Source: Myxacorys californica WJT36-NPBG1
Lineage (GTDB): Bacteria; Cyanobacteriota; Cyanobacteriia; Leptolyngbyales; Leptolyngbyaceae
DNA: 64,000 nt
Reading direction: 5' to 3'
NCBI GenBank assembly: GCA_019359315.1
Contig: JAHHHO010000018.1
Location: 1-64,000, forward strand
Shown here: one piece after another, positions 18,936-28,369 of the stretch
How positions within the stretch are numbered: the stretch's first letter is position 1
Layout of the letters: every line of letters begins with the position of its first letter
Notes under the pieces: model-generated
Told to the model about the DNA's origin: nothing
Databases searched by the model: none
The model's input: the letters and a program-made list of their open reading frames with translations, nothing else
Position numbers and translations under genes: made by a program

Positions 18936-19493
18936 ATGGATATTTTTGTGCAACTCGCCACCGGAGCGAGTTTCCTAGCAGAAGCGGCGGAAGCAGAAGG
19001 CGGCGGTTTCGGTCTAAATTTTAATATTCTCGAAACGAACCTGATTAACCTCAGCATTGCGATCGCGCTTGTCGTCTATTTTGGACGGAATCTCTTGGGT
19101 AAGATCCTCGGCGATCGGCGCGCCGCGATCGAGACGGCACTTCAAGAAGCAGAAGCCCGAAAGAAAAAGGCATCGGCAGGACTCGCCGAGCAGCAGCAAA
19201 AGCTGGCTCAAGCGCAACAAGAAGCGGCGAAGATCCGCGCCTCGGCTCAAACAGCGGCTGAGAAATCGCGAGCTGAAATTCTCGCCAAAGGAGAGCAGGA
19301 TGTTCAGCGAATGCGCGAATCAGCCGCTCAAGATCTCAACTCTGAGCAAGAGCGTGTGATTAACGAGTTGCGTCAGCGCATTGCGGCCTTGGCGTTGCAG
19401 AAAGCGGAAGGCGATTTGCCGAGTCGATTGGGTGATGGTGTGCAGCAGAGACTAGTCGATCGCAGCATTGCGCTATTGGGAGGGGGTTCATAA
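18936..19493 (+). CDS. atpF: ATP synthase F0 subunit b
   Basis: The second peripheral-stalk subunit, about 185 residues. The N-terminal transmembrane helix is NLINLSIAIALVVYFGRNLL, followed by the conserved GKILGDRRAAIETALQEAE and a coiled coil. I prefer ATG 18936 (MDIFVQLATG), which has a GGAGAG just upstream, over a TTG at 18870 that would add 22 unfamiliar residues. Its TAA stop abuts the delta ATG without any spacer, so the two are probably translationally coupled. Confidence 0.95.
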   Translation: MDIFVQLATGASFLAEAAEAEGGGFGLNFNILETNLINLSIAIALVVYFGRNLLGKILGDRRAAIETALQEAEARKKKASAGLAEQQQKLAQAQQEAAKIRASAQTAAEKSRAEILAKGEQDVQRMRESAAQDLNSEQERVINELRQRIAALALQKAEGDLPSRLGDGVQQRLVDRSIALLGGGS

Positions 19494-20048
19494 ATGTCAG
19501 ATATTTTAACGTCGGAAGTTTTAGAACCATATGCTCAGGCGTTGATGTCGTTGGGTCAATCGGGTGATTTAGTCGATCGCTTTAACGACGATGTGAATTC
19601 GATTCTTTCTACCCTTAACGAATCTAGCGATCTGCGACAATTTATTGTGAGCCCATTGGCGAAGGCAGACACCAAAAAATCGGTGTTGCAAAGAGTTTTT
19701 GGCGAATCGGTACATCCGCTCACCAAAAACTTTTTGATGCTACTTGTCGATCGGCGTCGGATTATGTTTCTAGACGGGATTTGCAAGCAGTACCAAGTCC
19801 TGTTTCGTAAGCTCAAGCAAACAGTGCTGGCAGAAGTCATCTCAACGGTGGAGTTGAATGACGGTCAAAAGGACGCTGTTCGCGACCGAGTCAAAGCGAT
19901 GACGGGTGCACATCAAGTCGAACTCCAAACGAGACTTGATCCTGAATTAATTGGCGGCGTCATTATTAAAGTTGGTTCTCAAGTCATTGATGCCAGTATG
20001 CGCGGTCAGCTTCGTAGAATTGGGCTCAGCCTAACAAAATCCGCTTAG
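19494..20048 (+). CDS. atpH: ATP synthase F1 subunit delta
   Basis: The 184-residue delta subunit joins the peripheral stalk to the top of the alpha/beta hexamer. The N-terminal helical bundle begins EVLEPYAQALMSLGQSGDL. The C-terminal domain ends with the family pattern DPELIGGVIIKVGSQVIDASMRGQL. It begins directly after the b stop codon. It is called atpD in cyanobacterial naming. Confidence 0.96.
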   Translation: MSDILTSEVLEPYAQALMSLGQSGDLVDRFNDDVNSILSTLNESSDLRQFIVSPLAKADTKKSVLQRVFGESVHPLTKNFLMLLVDRRRIMFLDGICKQYQVLFRKLKQTVLAEVISTVELNDGQKDAVRDRVKAMTGAHQVELQTRLDPELIGGVIIKVGSQVIDASMRGQLRRIGLSLTKSA

Positions 20049-20099
20049 CGTTTTCCATCCTCCCTATCACCCTTCTCCCTATTTAATTGAGGTTCCGAA

Positions 20100-21617
20100 A
20101 TGGTAGCAATCAGACCAGACGAAATTAGCAATATTATTCGTCAGCAAATTGAGCAGTACGACGAAGGTGTCAAAGTCGCCAACGTGGGTACGGTGCTGCA
20201 AGTCGGTGATGGCATCGCCCGCATCTATGGCTTAGAGAAGTGCATGGCTGGCGAACTGGTGGAGTTTGAAGATGGCTCTGTCGGTATGGCGCTCAACCTA
20301 GAAGAAGATAACGTTGGTGCGGTGTTGATGAGCAACGGACGCACGATTCAGGAAGGAAGCTCGGTCACAGCCACGGGGCGGATCGCGCAAATTCCGGTGG
20401 GAGATGCGATGATTGGCCGCGTGGTCGACTCGTTGGCTCGTCCCCTTGATGGCAAAGGTGACATCCAAACGACTGAAACTCGCCTGATCGAATCGATGGC
20501 TCCGGGAATCATTGCTCGAAAATCGGTGTGCGAGCCTCTACAAACAGGCATCACGGCGATCGATTCGATGATTCCGATCGGTCGCGGACAGCGCGAGCTG
20601 ATCATTGGAGACCGTCAAACGGGCAAAACCTCGGTTGCGGTTGACACGATTTTGAACCAGCAAGGCGAAGACGTGATCTGCGTTTACGTCGCGATCGGGC
20701 AGAAAGCGTCTACCGTCGCGAACGTGGTACAAGTGCTGCAAGACCGGGGCGCAATGGAATACACGATCGTGGTAGCGGCAAATGCCAACGATCCAGCAAC
20801 ACTGCAATACTTCGCGCCGTATGCAGGTGCAACCTTAGCCGAGTACTTCATGTACAAAGGCAAGCACACCTTGGTGATTTACGATGACTTGTCCAAGCAA
20901 GCCCAAGCGTATCGTCAGATGTCCTTGCTGCTGCGTCGTCCGCCGGGTCGGGAAGCGTATCCTGGAGATGTGTTCTATGTCCACTCGCGTTTGCTAGAGC
21001 GAGCGGCGAAACTGAGCGATGACTTGGGCGGCGGTAGCATGACCGCACTGCCGATCATTGAAACCCAAGCAGGTGACGTATCCGCGTACATCCCAACCAA
21101 CGTAATTTCGATTACCGACGGTCAAATCTTCTTGTCGTCTGACTTGTTTAACGCGGGTCTTCGCCCGGCTGTGAACGCTGGTATTTCAGTGTCGCGTGTG
21201 GGTTCTGCGGCTCAGACCAAGGCGATGAAAAAAGTGGCGGGTAAAGTGAAGCTTGAACTGGCTCAGTTTGCAGAATTGGAAGCGTTTTCTCAATTCGCCT
21301 CTGACTTGGATAAATCGACTCAAAATCAGTTAGCTCGCGGTCAGCGCTTGCGCGAAATTCTGAAGCAGTCGCAGTATTCGCCTCTGTCAGTCGCCGAGCA
21401 AGTCGCCGTGATTTACTCTGGAATCAACGGCTACTTGGATGATATTGCTGTTGAGAAAATCACTGGCTATATCAAGAGCTTGCGCGAGTATCTCAAGACG
21501 GGTAAGCCTCGCTATGTTGAGATTGTGCAGAAGGATAAGCAACTGACTGAAGAAGCTGAAACCCTTCTGAAAGAAGCCATTACTGAGGCTAAACAGACCT
21601 ATTTGGCAGCAGCGTAA
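20100..21617 (+). CDS. atpA: ATP synthase F1 subunit alpha
   Basis: The 505-residue alpha subunit makes the regulatory nucleotide-binding half of the F1 hexamer. The P-loop is GDRQTGKTS (about residue 170), the Walker B region [13 protein letters not shown], the family signature [17 protein letters not shown] (with the arginine finger), and the N-terminal beta barrel ends before ARPLDGKG. Length and motifs are normal. The beta and epsilon genes are not in this operon, as is usual in cyanobacteria. Confidence 0.99.
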   Translation: MVAIRPDEISNIIRQQIEQYDEGVKVANVGTVLQVGDGIARIYGLEKCMAGELVEFEDGSVGMALNLEEDNVGAVLMSNGRTIQEGSSVTATGRIAQIPVGDAMIGRVVDSLARPLDGKGDIQTTETRLIESMAPGIIARKSVCEPLQTGITAIDSMIPIGRGQRELIIGDRQTGKTSVAVDTILNQQGEDVICVYVAIGQKASTVANVVQVLQDRGAMEYTIVVAANANDPATLQYFAPYAGATLAEYFMYKGKHTLVIYDDLSKQAQAYRQMSLLLRRPPGREAYPGDVFYVHSRLLERAAKLSDDLGGGSMTALPIIETQAGDVSAYIPTNVISITDGQIFLSSDLFNAGLRPAVNAGISVSRVGSAAQTKAMKKVAGKVKLELAQFAELEAFSQFASDLDKSTQNQLARGQRLREILKQSQYSPLSVAEQVAVIYSGINGYLDDIAVEKITGYIKSLREYLKTGKPRYVEIVQKDKQLTEEAETLLKEAITEAKQTYLAAA

Positions 21618-21622
21618 TATCT

Positions 21623-21665
21623 GCAAGCGGGAGATGAAGCTTTATCCCTTTCATCTCCCGCTTGC
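21623..21665 (+). other. Perfect 16-bp hairpin between atpA and the gamma gene
   Basis: Bases 21623-21638 (gcaagcgggagatgaa) are exactly complementary to 21650-21665, with an 11-nt loop. There is no T-run afterwards, so it is not a classical terminator. It sits 5 bases after the alpha stop and 42 bases before the gamma ATG, where it could protect upstream mRNA or attenuate gamma expression. Confidence 0.8.
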
Positions 21666-21706
21666 GAAGCGTTGCCGAAGCGTCCCCCCATCCGAGCAGA
21701 TCAACT

Positions 21707-22654
21707 ATGGCAAACCTAAAATTAATTCGCGATCGCATCCAGTCGGTTAAAAATACTAAGAAAATTACGGAAGCTATGCGGCTTGTGGCGGCGGCAAAAG
21801 TGCGCCGTGCTCAGGAGCAGGTGATTCAAACCCGTCCGTTTGCAGATCGCTTGGCGCAAGTGCTCTATGGCTTGCAGTCTCGGTTGCGCTTTGAAGATGC
21901 GAACCTCCCGCTGCTGAGAAAGCGTGATGTGAAAACCGTGGGATTGCTCGTGGTTTCTGGCGATCGCGGCTTGTGCGGTGGCTACAATGCCAACGTGATT
22001 CGTCGAGCGGAAACTCGTGCGAAAGAACTGAAAGCCGAAGGCATCGATTACCAAATGGTGATTGTCGGTCGTAAGGCAGCCCAATATTTCCAGCGTCGAG
22101 ATTACCCGATCGCGGCTAGTTTTGCTGGAATTGAACAAATTCCAACTGCCGCCGAAGCGGCGGATATTGGCGATCGAGTCTTGTCCATGTTTTTGTCGGA
22201 AAGTGTCGATCGGGTTGAGTTAATCTACACAAAATTTGTGTCGCTCATTAGCTCTCGTCCGGTAGTTCAAACTCTTCTGCCGCTCGATGCTCAAGGGTTA
22301 GAAGTGTCGGATGATGAAATTTTCCGGTTAACGAGTCGGGGCGGACAGTTCCAAGTGGAGCGCGAGAAGGTGACATCTCCGACTCAAAGCTTCCCGCAGG
22401 ACATGATTTTTGAACAAGATCCGGTACAGATTCTTGATGCGCTGTTGCCGTTGTATCTCAACAACCAATTACTTCGAGCGCTACAAGAATCGGCAGCGAG
22501 CGAGTTGGCAGCGCGGATGACGGCAATGAATAACGCCAGTGAGAACGCGAGTAATTTGATTGGATCGCTGACGTTGAGCTATAACAAGGCTCGTCAGGCG
22601 GCGATTACTCAAGAATTGCTTGAGGTGGTCGCGGGTGCAGATGCACTGACTTAA
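21707..22654 (+). CDS. atpC: ATP synthase F1 subunit gamma
   Basis: The central rotor shaft, 315 residues from ATG 21707 ([17 protein letters not shown]); 15 upstream in-frame codons starting from TTG are not part of the family. The N-terminal helix includes [19 protein letters not shown] and the C-terminal helix [18 protein letters not shown]. The central region holds the extra segment typical of cyanobacterial and chloroplast gamma (around [20 protein letters not shown]), but without the two regulatory cysteines of the plant protein. It is called atpG in E. coli naming. It ends the operon, and a terminator follows. Confidence 0.97.
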   Translation: MANLKLIRDRIQSVKNTKKITEAMRLVAAAKVRRAQEQVIQTRPFADRLAQVLYGLQSRLRFEDANLPLLRKRDVKTVGLLVVSGDRGLCGGYNANVIRRAETRAKELKAEGIDYQMVIVGRKAAQYFQRRDYPIAASFAGIEQIPTAAEAADIGDRVLSMFLSESVDRVELIYTKFVSLISSRPVVQTLLPLDAQGLEVSDDEIFRLTSRGGQFQVEREKVTSPTQSFPQDMIFEQDPVQILDALLPLYLNNQLLRALQESAASELAARMTAMNNASENASNLIGSLTLSYNKARQAAITQELLEVVAGADALT

Positions 22655-22676
22655 TTCTGGTTCTTGTCAATCTGAA

Positions 22677-22708
22677 AAGCGCCTGAGATTTTCAGGCGCT
22701 TCTTCGTT
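22677..22708 (+). terminator. Terminator of the atp operon
   Basis: aagcgcctga (22677-22686) and tcaggcgctt (22692-22701) form a perfect 10-bp stem with a 5-nt loop, followed by cttcgttt. Confidence 0.85.
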
Positions 22709-22909
22709 TAAGGTTACGAGGCAAGAGTATCTTTAATCAAATCGTGATAAGACGCTGGTAGATCAGGATGTCCTTAAAGAGTAGGGTGTTTTCACTCGTC
22801 TGTAAGTTCAACTTCGATATTTAAATACTAAATAGGGACAGGAAAGGTACTGCGTGACAATCAAACTGTTCTCTCAACCTAGCTTGGCACGGGTTCTCAG
22901 AATGCCTAG

Positions 22910-23092
22910 TTAAAATCTTCCTCCTGGGCGCACGATCGCTGCACGTCCCCCACAAGCTCGTCCTAAAGAGTCTGTCTGGGTAGTGTAGTCACAGGGATAA
23001 TCTTGTGAAGAACTATTCCACCTTTGCATAGCAGCTTCAGATAAAGCTTGTGCATTCATTCTGCTCATTCTTGAATAGTTTTCAGATGCCAT
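22910..23092 (-). CDS. Small Cys-containing hypothetical protein
   Basis: A 60-residue protein starting nine bases after the true stop of the upstream frameshifted gene, so the two look like one transcript. Its C-terminal half reads TDSLGRACGGRAAIVRPGG, a pattern I associate with small cyanobacterial hypothetical proteins ending in RCGGRAxxxRPGG. It has two cysteines and no signal peptide. The function is unknown. Confidence 0.5.
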   Translation of the reverse strand: MASENYSRMSRMNAQALSEAAMQRWNSSSQDYPCDYTTQTDSLGRACGGRAAIVRPGGRF

Positions 23093-23101
23093 TTTTGCTA
23101 T

Positions 23102-23637
23102 TTATTGATTCATACGAAATGATTCCATTGCCATTTGCTGGTTAAGAGCTGGATCAAAATTAGTTGAAGTCTGACCACAAACCAGACCGTAAACTCCTGC
23201 CTGTAGTGTTCCAGGCTTGGTCTGAGATATGGAAGAAGGTTCTTGACTCTCCCTATCATTCGTCCCTGATTACTAAAACTCATATACTCTAGTGATTGAT
23301 ATAGACCTGATCGGCAATCCATAACTTCATGCACGGCAGTAATTGACACTCCATTAGGTGGAGAGCTATGCCTCATACGAGTGAAGTAAATTGCGGATGA
23401 TCCATTTATTTGAATTGAATTTGTATCAACATCAATTAATGACCCGTTGCTTGTGCTTCCGACATTAACCCAATAACTTGAATTTTTAGCAGGCTGGTGT
23501 GGACTTGATTGCTGTTCCTCAGCTAGTGATGAAGCGTTAGTTGTTTGTCCATAACGGTTGGTAGAAGGACGGCAGGCAGAGGTAGCTAGACTCGCTAGGA
23601 GAAGTGAACTCAGTAGAACTTTTGGAAAATGCCTCAT
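23102..23637 (-). pseudogene. Frameshifted secreted protein, possibly Adhesin_E-like
   Basis: The frame from ATG 23637 encodes a lipoprotein-like signal (LLLASLATSAC) and a domain with SYWVNVGSTSNGSLIDVDTN, resembling the surface-adhesin E family found in cyanobacteria. Around 23247-23256 the frame switches. The annotated frame continues into an unlikely basic and hydrophobic tail ending at 23110. The neighbouring frame instead reads ESQEPSSISQTKPGTLQAGV, then YGLVCGQTSTNFDPALNQQM, and stops at 23102. A single-base indel restores one protein of about 177 residues. It could be a real mutation or a sequencing error. Confidence 0.75.
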
Positions 23638-23808
23638 CGCAGAACTTTTGTGATTAGCAGAGCTGCTTCAAACGTTCCCCAATTCATAATTCTTTTCTCA
23701 ATCGGAAGTTCTGTGATCGCACTTGAATGCTCATCTATGCTGTACGCCAAAGCCGCGCTCTCTAGTAGTCCTGTGATAGACTCAACGGCAAGTCAGTCCG
23801 AGTGAGCG

Positions 23809-24120
23809 ATGCCTGTACAAACCAAAGATCAAGTTCTGTGTCTTTTGCATCAGCATCAATCAGAGCTACAGCAATTTGGAGTCAGTCGGTGCGGTGTGTT
23901 TGGCTCATTTGTGCGGGATGCCATTCACGAGCAAAGCGATGTTGATATTTTGGTTGTCTTTGACCCAGAGCGAAAGACCTTTGATAACTTCATGCATTTG
24001 GCGTTTTTCTTAGAAGACTTGTTTGGTCGAAACGTTGACTTAGTTACGGTCGAATCACTTAGTCCTTATATCGGTCCAAAAATCTTGCGCGAGGTGGAAT
24101 ATGTCTCCGTCGGCGCGTGA
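23809..24120 (+). CDS. MNT-type nucleotidyltransferase (MntA-like antitoxin)
   Basis: A 103-residue minimal nucleotidyltransferase. The catalytic signature is GVFGSFVRDAIHEQSDVDIL, with the two aspartates of SDVD and a third acidic position in RNVDLVT. MntA-type antitoxins neutralise HepT ribonucleases by adding AMP to a tyrosine beside the active site. Its 3' end overlaps the following HEPN gene by 20 bases, the classical arrangement of HEPN/MNT modules with the antitoxin first. Confidence 0.9.
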   Translation: MPVQTKDQVLCLLHQHQSELQQFGVSRCGVFGSFVRDAIHEQSDVDILVVFDPERKTFDNFMHLAFFLEDLFGRNVDLVTVESLSPYIGPKILREVEYVSVGA

Positions 24121-24445
24121 GTATCTCCAGCATATTCTTGACGAGACAACTTATATTCTTACCAGCGTCACTCACCTTGACAAAGCAATTTTCATGCAAG
24201 ATGAAACGTTAAAACGGGCATATGTTCGTAGTCTTGAAGTGATTGGTGAAGCGGTCAAACAATTGCCTAATGATTTGCGCTGGAGATATCCTGCAATTGA
24301 GTGGCGTGCAGTGGCTGGAATGCGTGACCAGTTGATTCACAATTATTTTGGTGTTGACTTTGACATTGTTTGGGATGTAATAGAAAACAAGATTCCTGAG
24401 CTTGATACAAAGATTAGGCAAATCCTTGAGCAAGAGTATTCCTGA
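24101..24445 (+). CDS. HEPN-family toxin (HepT/DUF86)
   Basis: A 114-residue all-helical protein of the DUF86 family. The ribonuclease motif Rx4HxY is visible as RDQLIHNYF near residue 76, including the tyrosine expected to be AMPylated by the partner. The upstream region SLEVIGEAVKQLPNDLRWRYP is typical of the family. It overlaps the MNT gene by 20 bases. Together they form a complete type VII toxin-antitoxin pair; activity is not tested by the sequence. Confidence 0.9.
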   Translation: MSPSAREYLQHILDETTYILTSVTHLDKAIFMQDETLKRAYVRSLEVIGEAVKQLPNDLRWRYPAIEWRAVAGMRDQLIHNYFGVDFDIVWDVIENKIPELDTKIRQILEQEYS

Positions 24446-24487
24446 ACTCTTAACACCTTCAGTTAGTATCAGCCATTCATCTGAGCA

Positions 24488-25243
24488 CTAACCGCCTTTA
24501 CACTGCTGCTGCCAATTGGAAACAAAGGTTTGACGCGATGATAAGGACTGTAAGCGATCGCGGTAGGCTTGCAGCGTCGTTCGGTAAGTTGACGAATTAG
24601 ACGGTGCAGAACGCAAGGCTTGATCAACAACCTGGAGGGCCTGACCCCAATTTTGATGGCAGGTTGCTTGTAGTAGTTGTCCATCCAAACGACCTACTCC
24701 CGGCTGAGATGATCCAACGATTGTAATACGTGAAAACTGCACTTGAGGGCTATTCACTTGTGGAGCAGATTGGTTAAACGGCTCTACAGATGGCACTGGA
24801 TAGCTAGGTGCAACCGTTGAGGGAATGAGACTGGAATCGGGAGTGGAAATGCCAGGAGAAACCACAGCGCGATTCGGACTGCCATTGTAGAAGGGATTAC
24901 CCACAGCATCTTCAGAATAGAATCGAGAAGGGTCAGCAGGGCTAAATTCAGGCTGACTCAAATCTTCTAACGTTGGAGCGCTCTGCTCGAAAATCACGGT
25001 GGGAGTAGGGACTCCACTTTCAACTCCATAGAATGGTTTGCTGTACTCCGACTTGATACCCAACTGCGACTCTGGATAGGAACTGGGAATTGAGAGGCTA
25101 GATCGATTTGAATACGAGGTGGAAGGGGAAAGCTGGGCCACACCAGGGGAAGGTTGCGTTACGATTCCAGAGGAAGCTCGCTCTGCGATCGCTAGCCCTG
25201 ACACAAAAGGCACTAATCCTAATACAACGATTGCAGTTTTCAT
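24488..25243 (-). CDS. Secreted proline/serine-rich hypothetical protein
   Basis: I choose ATG 25243 (MKTAIVVLGLVPFVSGLAIA), which gives a clean signal peptide and 251 residues; the frame is open further upstream but that part is not protein-like. Residues about 25-165 are low-complexity, rich in Ser, Pro, Tyr and Gly. The C-terminal 75 residues look folded and helical (LLQATCHQNWGQALQVVDQA, then TTLQAYRDRLQSLSSRQ), with two cysteines that could form a disulfide. No family is recognised. It is convergent with the HEPN gene. Confidence 0.7.
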   Translation of the reverse strand: MKTAIVVLGLVPFVSGLAIAERASSGIVTQPSPGVAQLSPSTSYSNRSSLSIPSSYPESQLGIKSEYSKPFYGVESGVPTPTVIFEQSAPTLEDLSQPEFSPADPSRFYSEDAVGNPFYNGSPNRAVVSPGISTPDSSLIPSTVAPSYPVPSVEPFNQSAPQVNSPQVQFSRITIVGSSQPGVGRLDGQLLQATCHQNWGQALQVVDQALRSAPSNSSTYRTTLQAYRDRLQSLSSRQTFVSNWQQQCKGG

Positions 25244-25491
25244 CTCCAGTTCCCCTATTAACGCTTGATTCTCAGGATGAAACTTCCGAAACTGTTTTAC
25301 CTCTACTAAGTGAAGGAAATCAGGTGTTACCGACAAAGCAAGAGAGTGTCGAATGTAATATGTCCTGAGAAGCAAACATAGTCCTGAGAAACAAACATGG
25401 TAAAGAATTACAAATACCGCATCTTTCAGACCCCGTACCTCGTCCTCAAGTACATTAAACTAATCTACGCCCCTCGTTTCTGTTGTATCAA

Positions 25492-26781
25492 ATGAAAACT
25501 TGGAAAACCTTTGGAGTTTTTGCACTGTTAGGAATTGCCCTAAGCTGGCTGGTGAGTTGCAGCCCCGGAAAGGTTTCCTCGGGTGGATCACAAGCCTCTG
25601 GCACAGGAGAAGTCGAATTCTGGACGATGCAACTGTCGCCGCAATTTGATGACTATTTCAAACCCCTGATCGCGACGTTTGAAAAGGAAAATCCTGGGAT
25701 CAAAGTGCGATGGGTGGATGTGCCGTGGGCAGAAATGGAGCGCAAAATTCTAACGGCGGTGGCCGCCAAAACCGCGCCTGATGTGGCTAACCTCAACCCC
25801 GGATTTGCCTCTCAGTTGGCGGAGCGAGGCGCTTGGATGACTCTAGATGACAAAGTTCCAGCCGATGTCAAAGGACAATATTTTCCTAACATTTGGCAAG
25901 CCAGTACCTTAGGCAATCAGACGTTTGGGATTCCGTGGTACTTGACGACGCGAGTTGCAATCTACAACACCAATATTCTCAAGCAGGCTGGGGTGAGCAC
26001 TCCTCCAGCGACTTATGCAGAATTGGCTCAAGCGGCAAAACAAATTAAAGACAAAACGGGTAAATATGCCTTCTTTGCAACGGCGGTTCCGGGCGATTCG
26101 GGCGAGATTCTAGAATCATTTGTGCAAATGGGCGTTCAGCTTGTCGATGCTCAGGGGAAAGCCGCGTTTAATTCTCCTCAGGGGAAAGCGGCGTTTCAGT
26201 ATTGGGTTGACCTCTACAAGAATGGGTTGATGCCAAAAGAAGTGTTGACCGAAGGACATCGGCACGCCATTGATTTGTATCAGCAAGGTGGAACGGCAGT
26301 TTTGGCATCAGGCGCAGAGTTTCTCAAAACGATCGCCAAGAATGCGCCAACGATCGCACAAGTTTCAGAATCTGCGGCTCAAATTACAGGTGACACCAAG
26401 AAGAAGAACGTAGCCGTGATGGATCTAGTCATTCCAAAAGACACTGACCAACCGGATGCTGCCCTTAAGTTTGCGCTGTTTGTGGCGAATAATGATAACC
26501 AGCTTGCGTTTGCGAAAGCAGCGAACGTTCTCCCATCGACTATCAAAGCGGCGTCGGACAGCTACTTTACAGCTCTGCCTACCAATGCGACCCCAATTGA
26601 CAAAGCAAGAATCGTGAGCGCGGGTCAACTTAAAGATTCTGAAGTGCTGATTCCAGTGATGAAGGACGGCAAGCTATTGCAAAAGACGCTCTATGAGAAT
26701 TTGCAAGCGGCGATGTTGGGTCAAAAATCGGTGGAGCAGTCGCTGAACGACGCTGCCCAAACTTGGAATGCGCGATCGTAG
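25492..26781 (+). CDS. Sugar-type ABC transporter substrate-binding lipoprotein
   Basis: About 429 residues from ATG 25492; the upstream TTG at 25483 is less likely. The lipoprotein signal ends in the lipobox LVSC. The mature part is a family 1 solute-binding protein: GEVEFWTMQLSPQFDDYFKP, FEKENPGIKVRWVDVPW, KTAPDVANLNPGFASQLAER and GIPWYLTTRVAIYN. Such proteins deliver oligosaccharides or similar solutes to an ABC importer at the outer face of the plasma membrane. No permease or ATPase gene is adjacent, so the partners lie elsewhere. Confidence 0.88.
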   Translation: MKTWKTFGVFALLGIALSWLVSCSPGKVSSGGSQASGTGEVEFWTMQLSPQFDDYFKPLIATFEKENPGIKVRWVDVPWAEMERKILTAVAAKTAPDVANLNPGFASQLAERGAWMTLDDKVPADVKGQYFPNIWQASTLGNQTFGIPWYLTTRVAIYNTNILKQAGVSTPPATYAELAQAAKQIKDKTGKYAFFATAVPGDSGEILESFVQMGVQLVDAQGKAAFNSPQGKAAFQYWVDLYKNGLMPKEVLTEGHRHAIDLYQQGGTAVLASGAEFLKTIAKNAPTIAQVSESAAQITGDTKKKNVAVMDLVIPKDTDQPDAALKFALFVANNDNQLAFAKAANVLPSTIKAASDSYFTALPTNATPIDKARIVSAGQLKDSEVLIPVMKDGKLLQKTLYENLQAAMLGQKSVEQSLNDAAQTWNARS

Positions 26782-26828
26782 AAGGCCTATCGTAGTCTTG
26801 AGGAATGAGGGAAACAGCGTGGCTTACA

Positions 26829-26936
26829 GTGACTGACTTTACGTTGCATCAACTCAAAAAGCAGTTTGCTCTAGAGATCGATGAACAACTTGATCTGTTC
26901 GCCACGGTTTGCCCTGTTCACTCAGCAATCTGCTGA
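26829..26936 (+). pseudogene. Fragment of a cyanobacterial nuclease-like hypothetical gene
   Basis: A GTG at 26829 opens a 35-codon frame reading VTDFTLHQLKKQFALEIDEQ LDLF, then losing similarity and stopping. The start resembles the N terminus of a widespread cyanobacterial family that begins with an LxxLxxxFxLxIDExxDLF pattern and is otherwise about 200 residues long. The downstream bases are the end of folC on the other strand, so only a stump remains. The assignment is from memory of the pattern. Confidence 0.35.
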
Positions 26937-26951
26937 TCACGCATGGTGTCA

Positions 26952-28214
26952 TCAGCATAGCGGTTGCGTTTTTGCCAAAAAATCTCCAATGAGATACAAC
27001 GAGCCGCACAACACGACTAATTCTCCACCCGTTGCCGCCGCTAATCCTGCAAAAACATCCTTATGCACCTGACACTCTATTAACTCAGGGCAAATTGCAG
27101 TGGCCAAGGTGGCTAACGAGTTTGGATCAGCAGAACTGTGACCGGGAACCGGAACTAGATAAAGCGAATCTCGCGGATTTAGCAGAGCTTTGAATATGTC
27201 TGCATGATCTTTGGTTGACAGCATTCCCATTACCCAGCGAACAGAACTTACGTTCAATGTATTGACGTAATCGCGCAGTACTTTAGCGCTTGCAGAATTG
27301 TGTGCGCCGTCAATCAAAATTTCAGTCTGTTGCCATTTGTACCACTGTAATCTTCCTGCCCATGTTGTTTTTTCGATTCCATTGACAATGGAATCATCTG
27401 GAAGATTCCAGCCAGTTTTTCTGAGGTGAAAGAGAGTCGCGATCGCAAGTCCTACATTCTGCATTTGAGCCTCTCCTGGCAACGGAGGGCGATACTGAAT
27501 TCCATCGTATTGAATTTGCCCGTTCGATAACCGTTCACTTGAAAGCGGCGAAATTAAAGGGCAAGCTAATGCTTCGATTCGTTGATGGATAACTGTTTGA
27601 GCGTCTTGAGGAAGCGTTGAAAGCGCCACCACAGCAGGGCAGTTCGGCTTAAGAATTCCAGCTTTTTCGGTGGTAATCTGCGCGATCGTATTGCCCAATC
27701 GCTGCCAGTGTTCACGGCTAATCGAGGTGATGATGCTGGCGAGCGGACGGTCAACCACATTTGTGGCATCGAGCCGTCCGCCTAAGCCCACTTCTACGAT
27801 CGCAACGTCAACCTCCTGATCAGCAAAATAGAGCCACATTGCGGCTGTGATCACTTCAAACTGAGTAGGAGAAGGTTGTTCAGGATCAATCGCAGATTGC
27901 ACCTTCAGCAACACGCGGTAGAGATCATCAGGCGCAATTGGCTGCCCGTTAATGCAAATTCGTTCGCACCAATGGATTAGATGAGGCGAGGTATAACGCC
28001 CAACTTTGTAGCCTGCTTCTGTTAGAACAGAGGAAAGATAAGCGCAAACAGATCCTTTGCCATTGCTGCCTGCAACATGAACAATGGGCACACGATGCTG
28101 CGGGTTGTTTAACGCGGCAAGAAGCGTCAGACTGGCTTCAAGCCCCAAATTGACTCCGAACAATTCAAATCCTTGTAGAAATTGTTCGACCTCCAGGATG
28201 TCTTGGGTAGCCAT
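26952..28214 (-). CDS. folC: Folylpolyglutamate synthase / dihydrofolate synthase
   Basis: A 420-residue Mur-ligase-like enzyme that adds glutamate to dihydropteroate and folates. The P-loop is VHVAGSNGKGSVCAYLSSVL (about residue 47), followed by the family motif GRYTSPHLIHWCERI. The Mg2+/ATP region includes VEVGLGGRLDATNVVD, then TSISREHWQRLG and the C-terminal ILIDGAHNSASAKVL. The length is normal. It stands alone between a binding-protein gene and the phn importer. Confidence 0.95.
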   Translation of the reverse strand: MATQDILEVEQFLQGFELFGVNLGLEASLTLLAALNNPQHRVPIVHVAGSNGKGSVCAYLSSVLTEAGYKVGRYTSPHLIHWCERICINGQPIAPDDLYRVLLKVQSAIDPEQPSPTQFEVITAAMWLYFADQEVDVAIVEVGLGGRLDATNVVDRPLASIITSISREHWQRLGNTIAQITTEKAGILKPNCPAVVALSTLPQDAQTVIHQRIEALACPLISPLSSERLSNGQIQYDGIQYRPPLPGEAQMQNVGLAIATLFHLRKTGWNLPDDSIVNGIEKTTWAGRLQWYKWQQTEILIDGAHNSASAKVLRDYVNTLNVSSVRWVMGMLSTKDHADIFKALLNPRDSLYLVPVPGHSSADPNSLATLATAICPELIECQVHKDVFAGLAAATGGELVVLCGSLYLIGDFLAKTQPLC

Positions 28215-28369
28215 TTGATGATCGCGATATGGGAGACTAATATTTTAGAACGATTGGTTGTGAGTTGAATCAAGGGTCGGTAATTGAATTAAATCAAACG
28301 ATCTAAATCTACTATGTTGCTGATGCGATGTGGTATCTTCCAAATTTAGAAATAAGTGTGTTGCAATTA

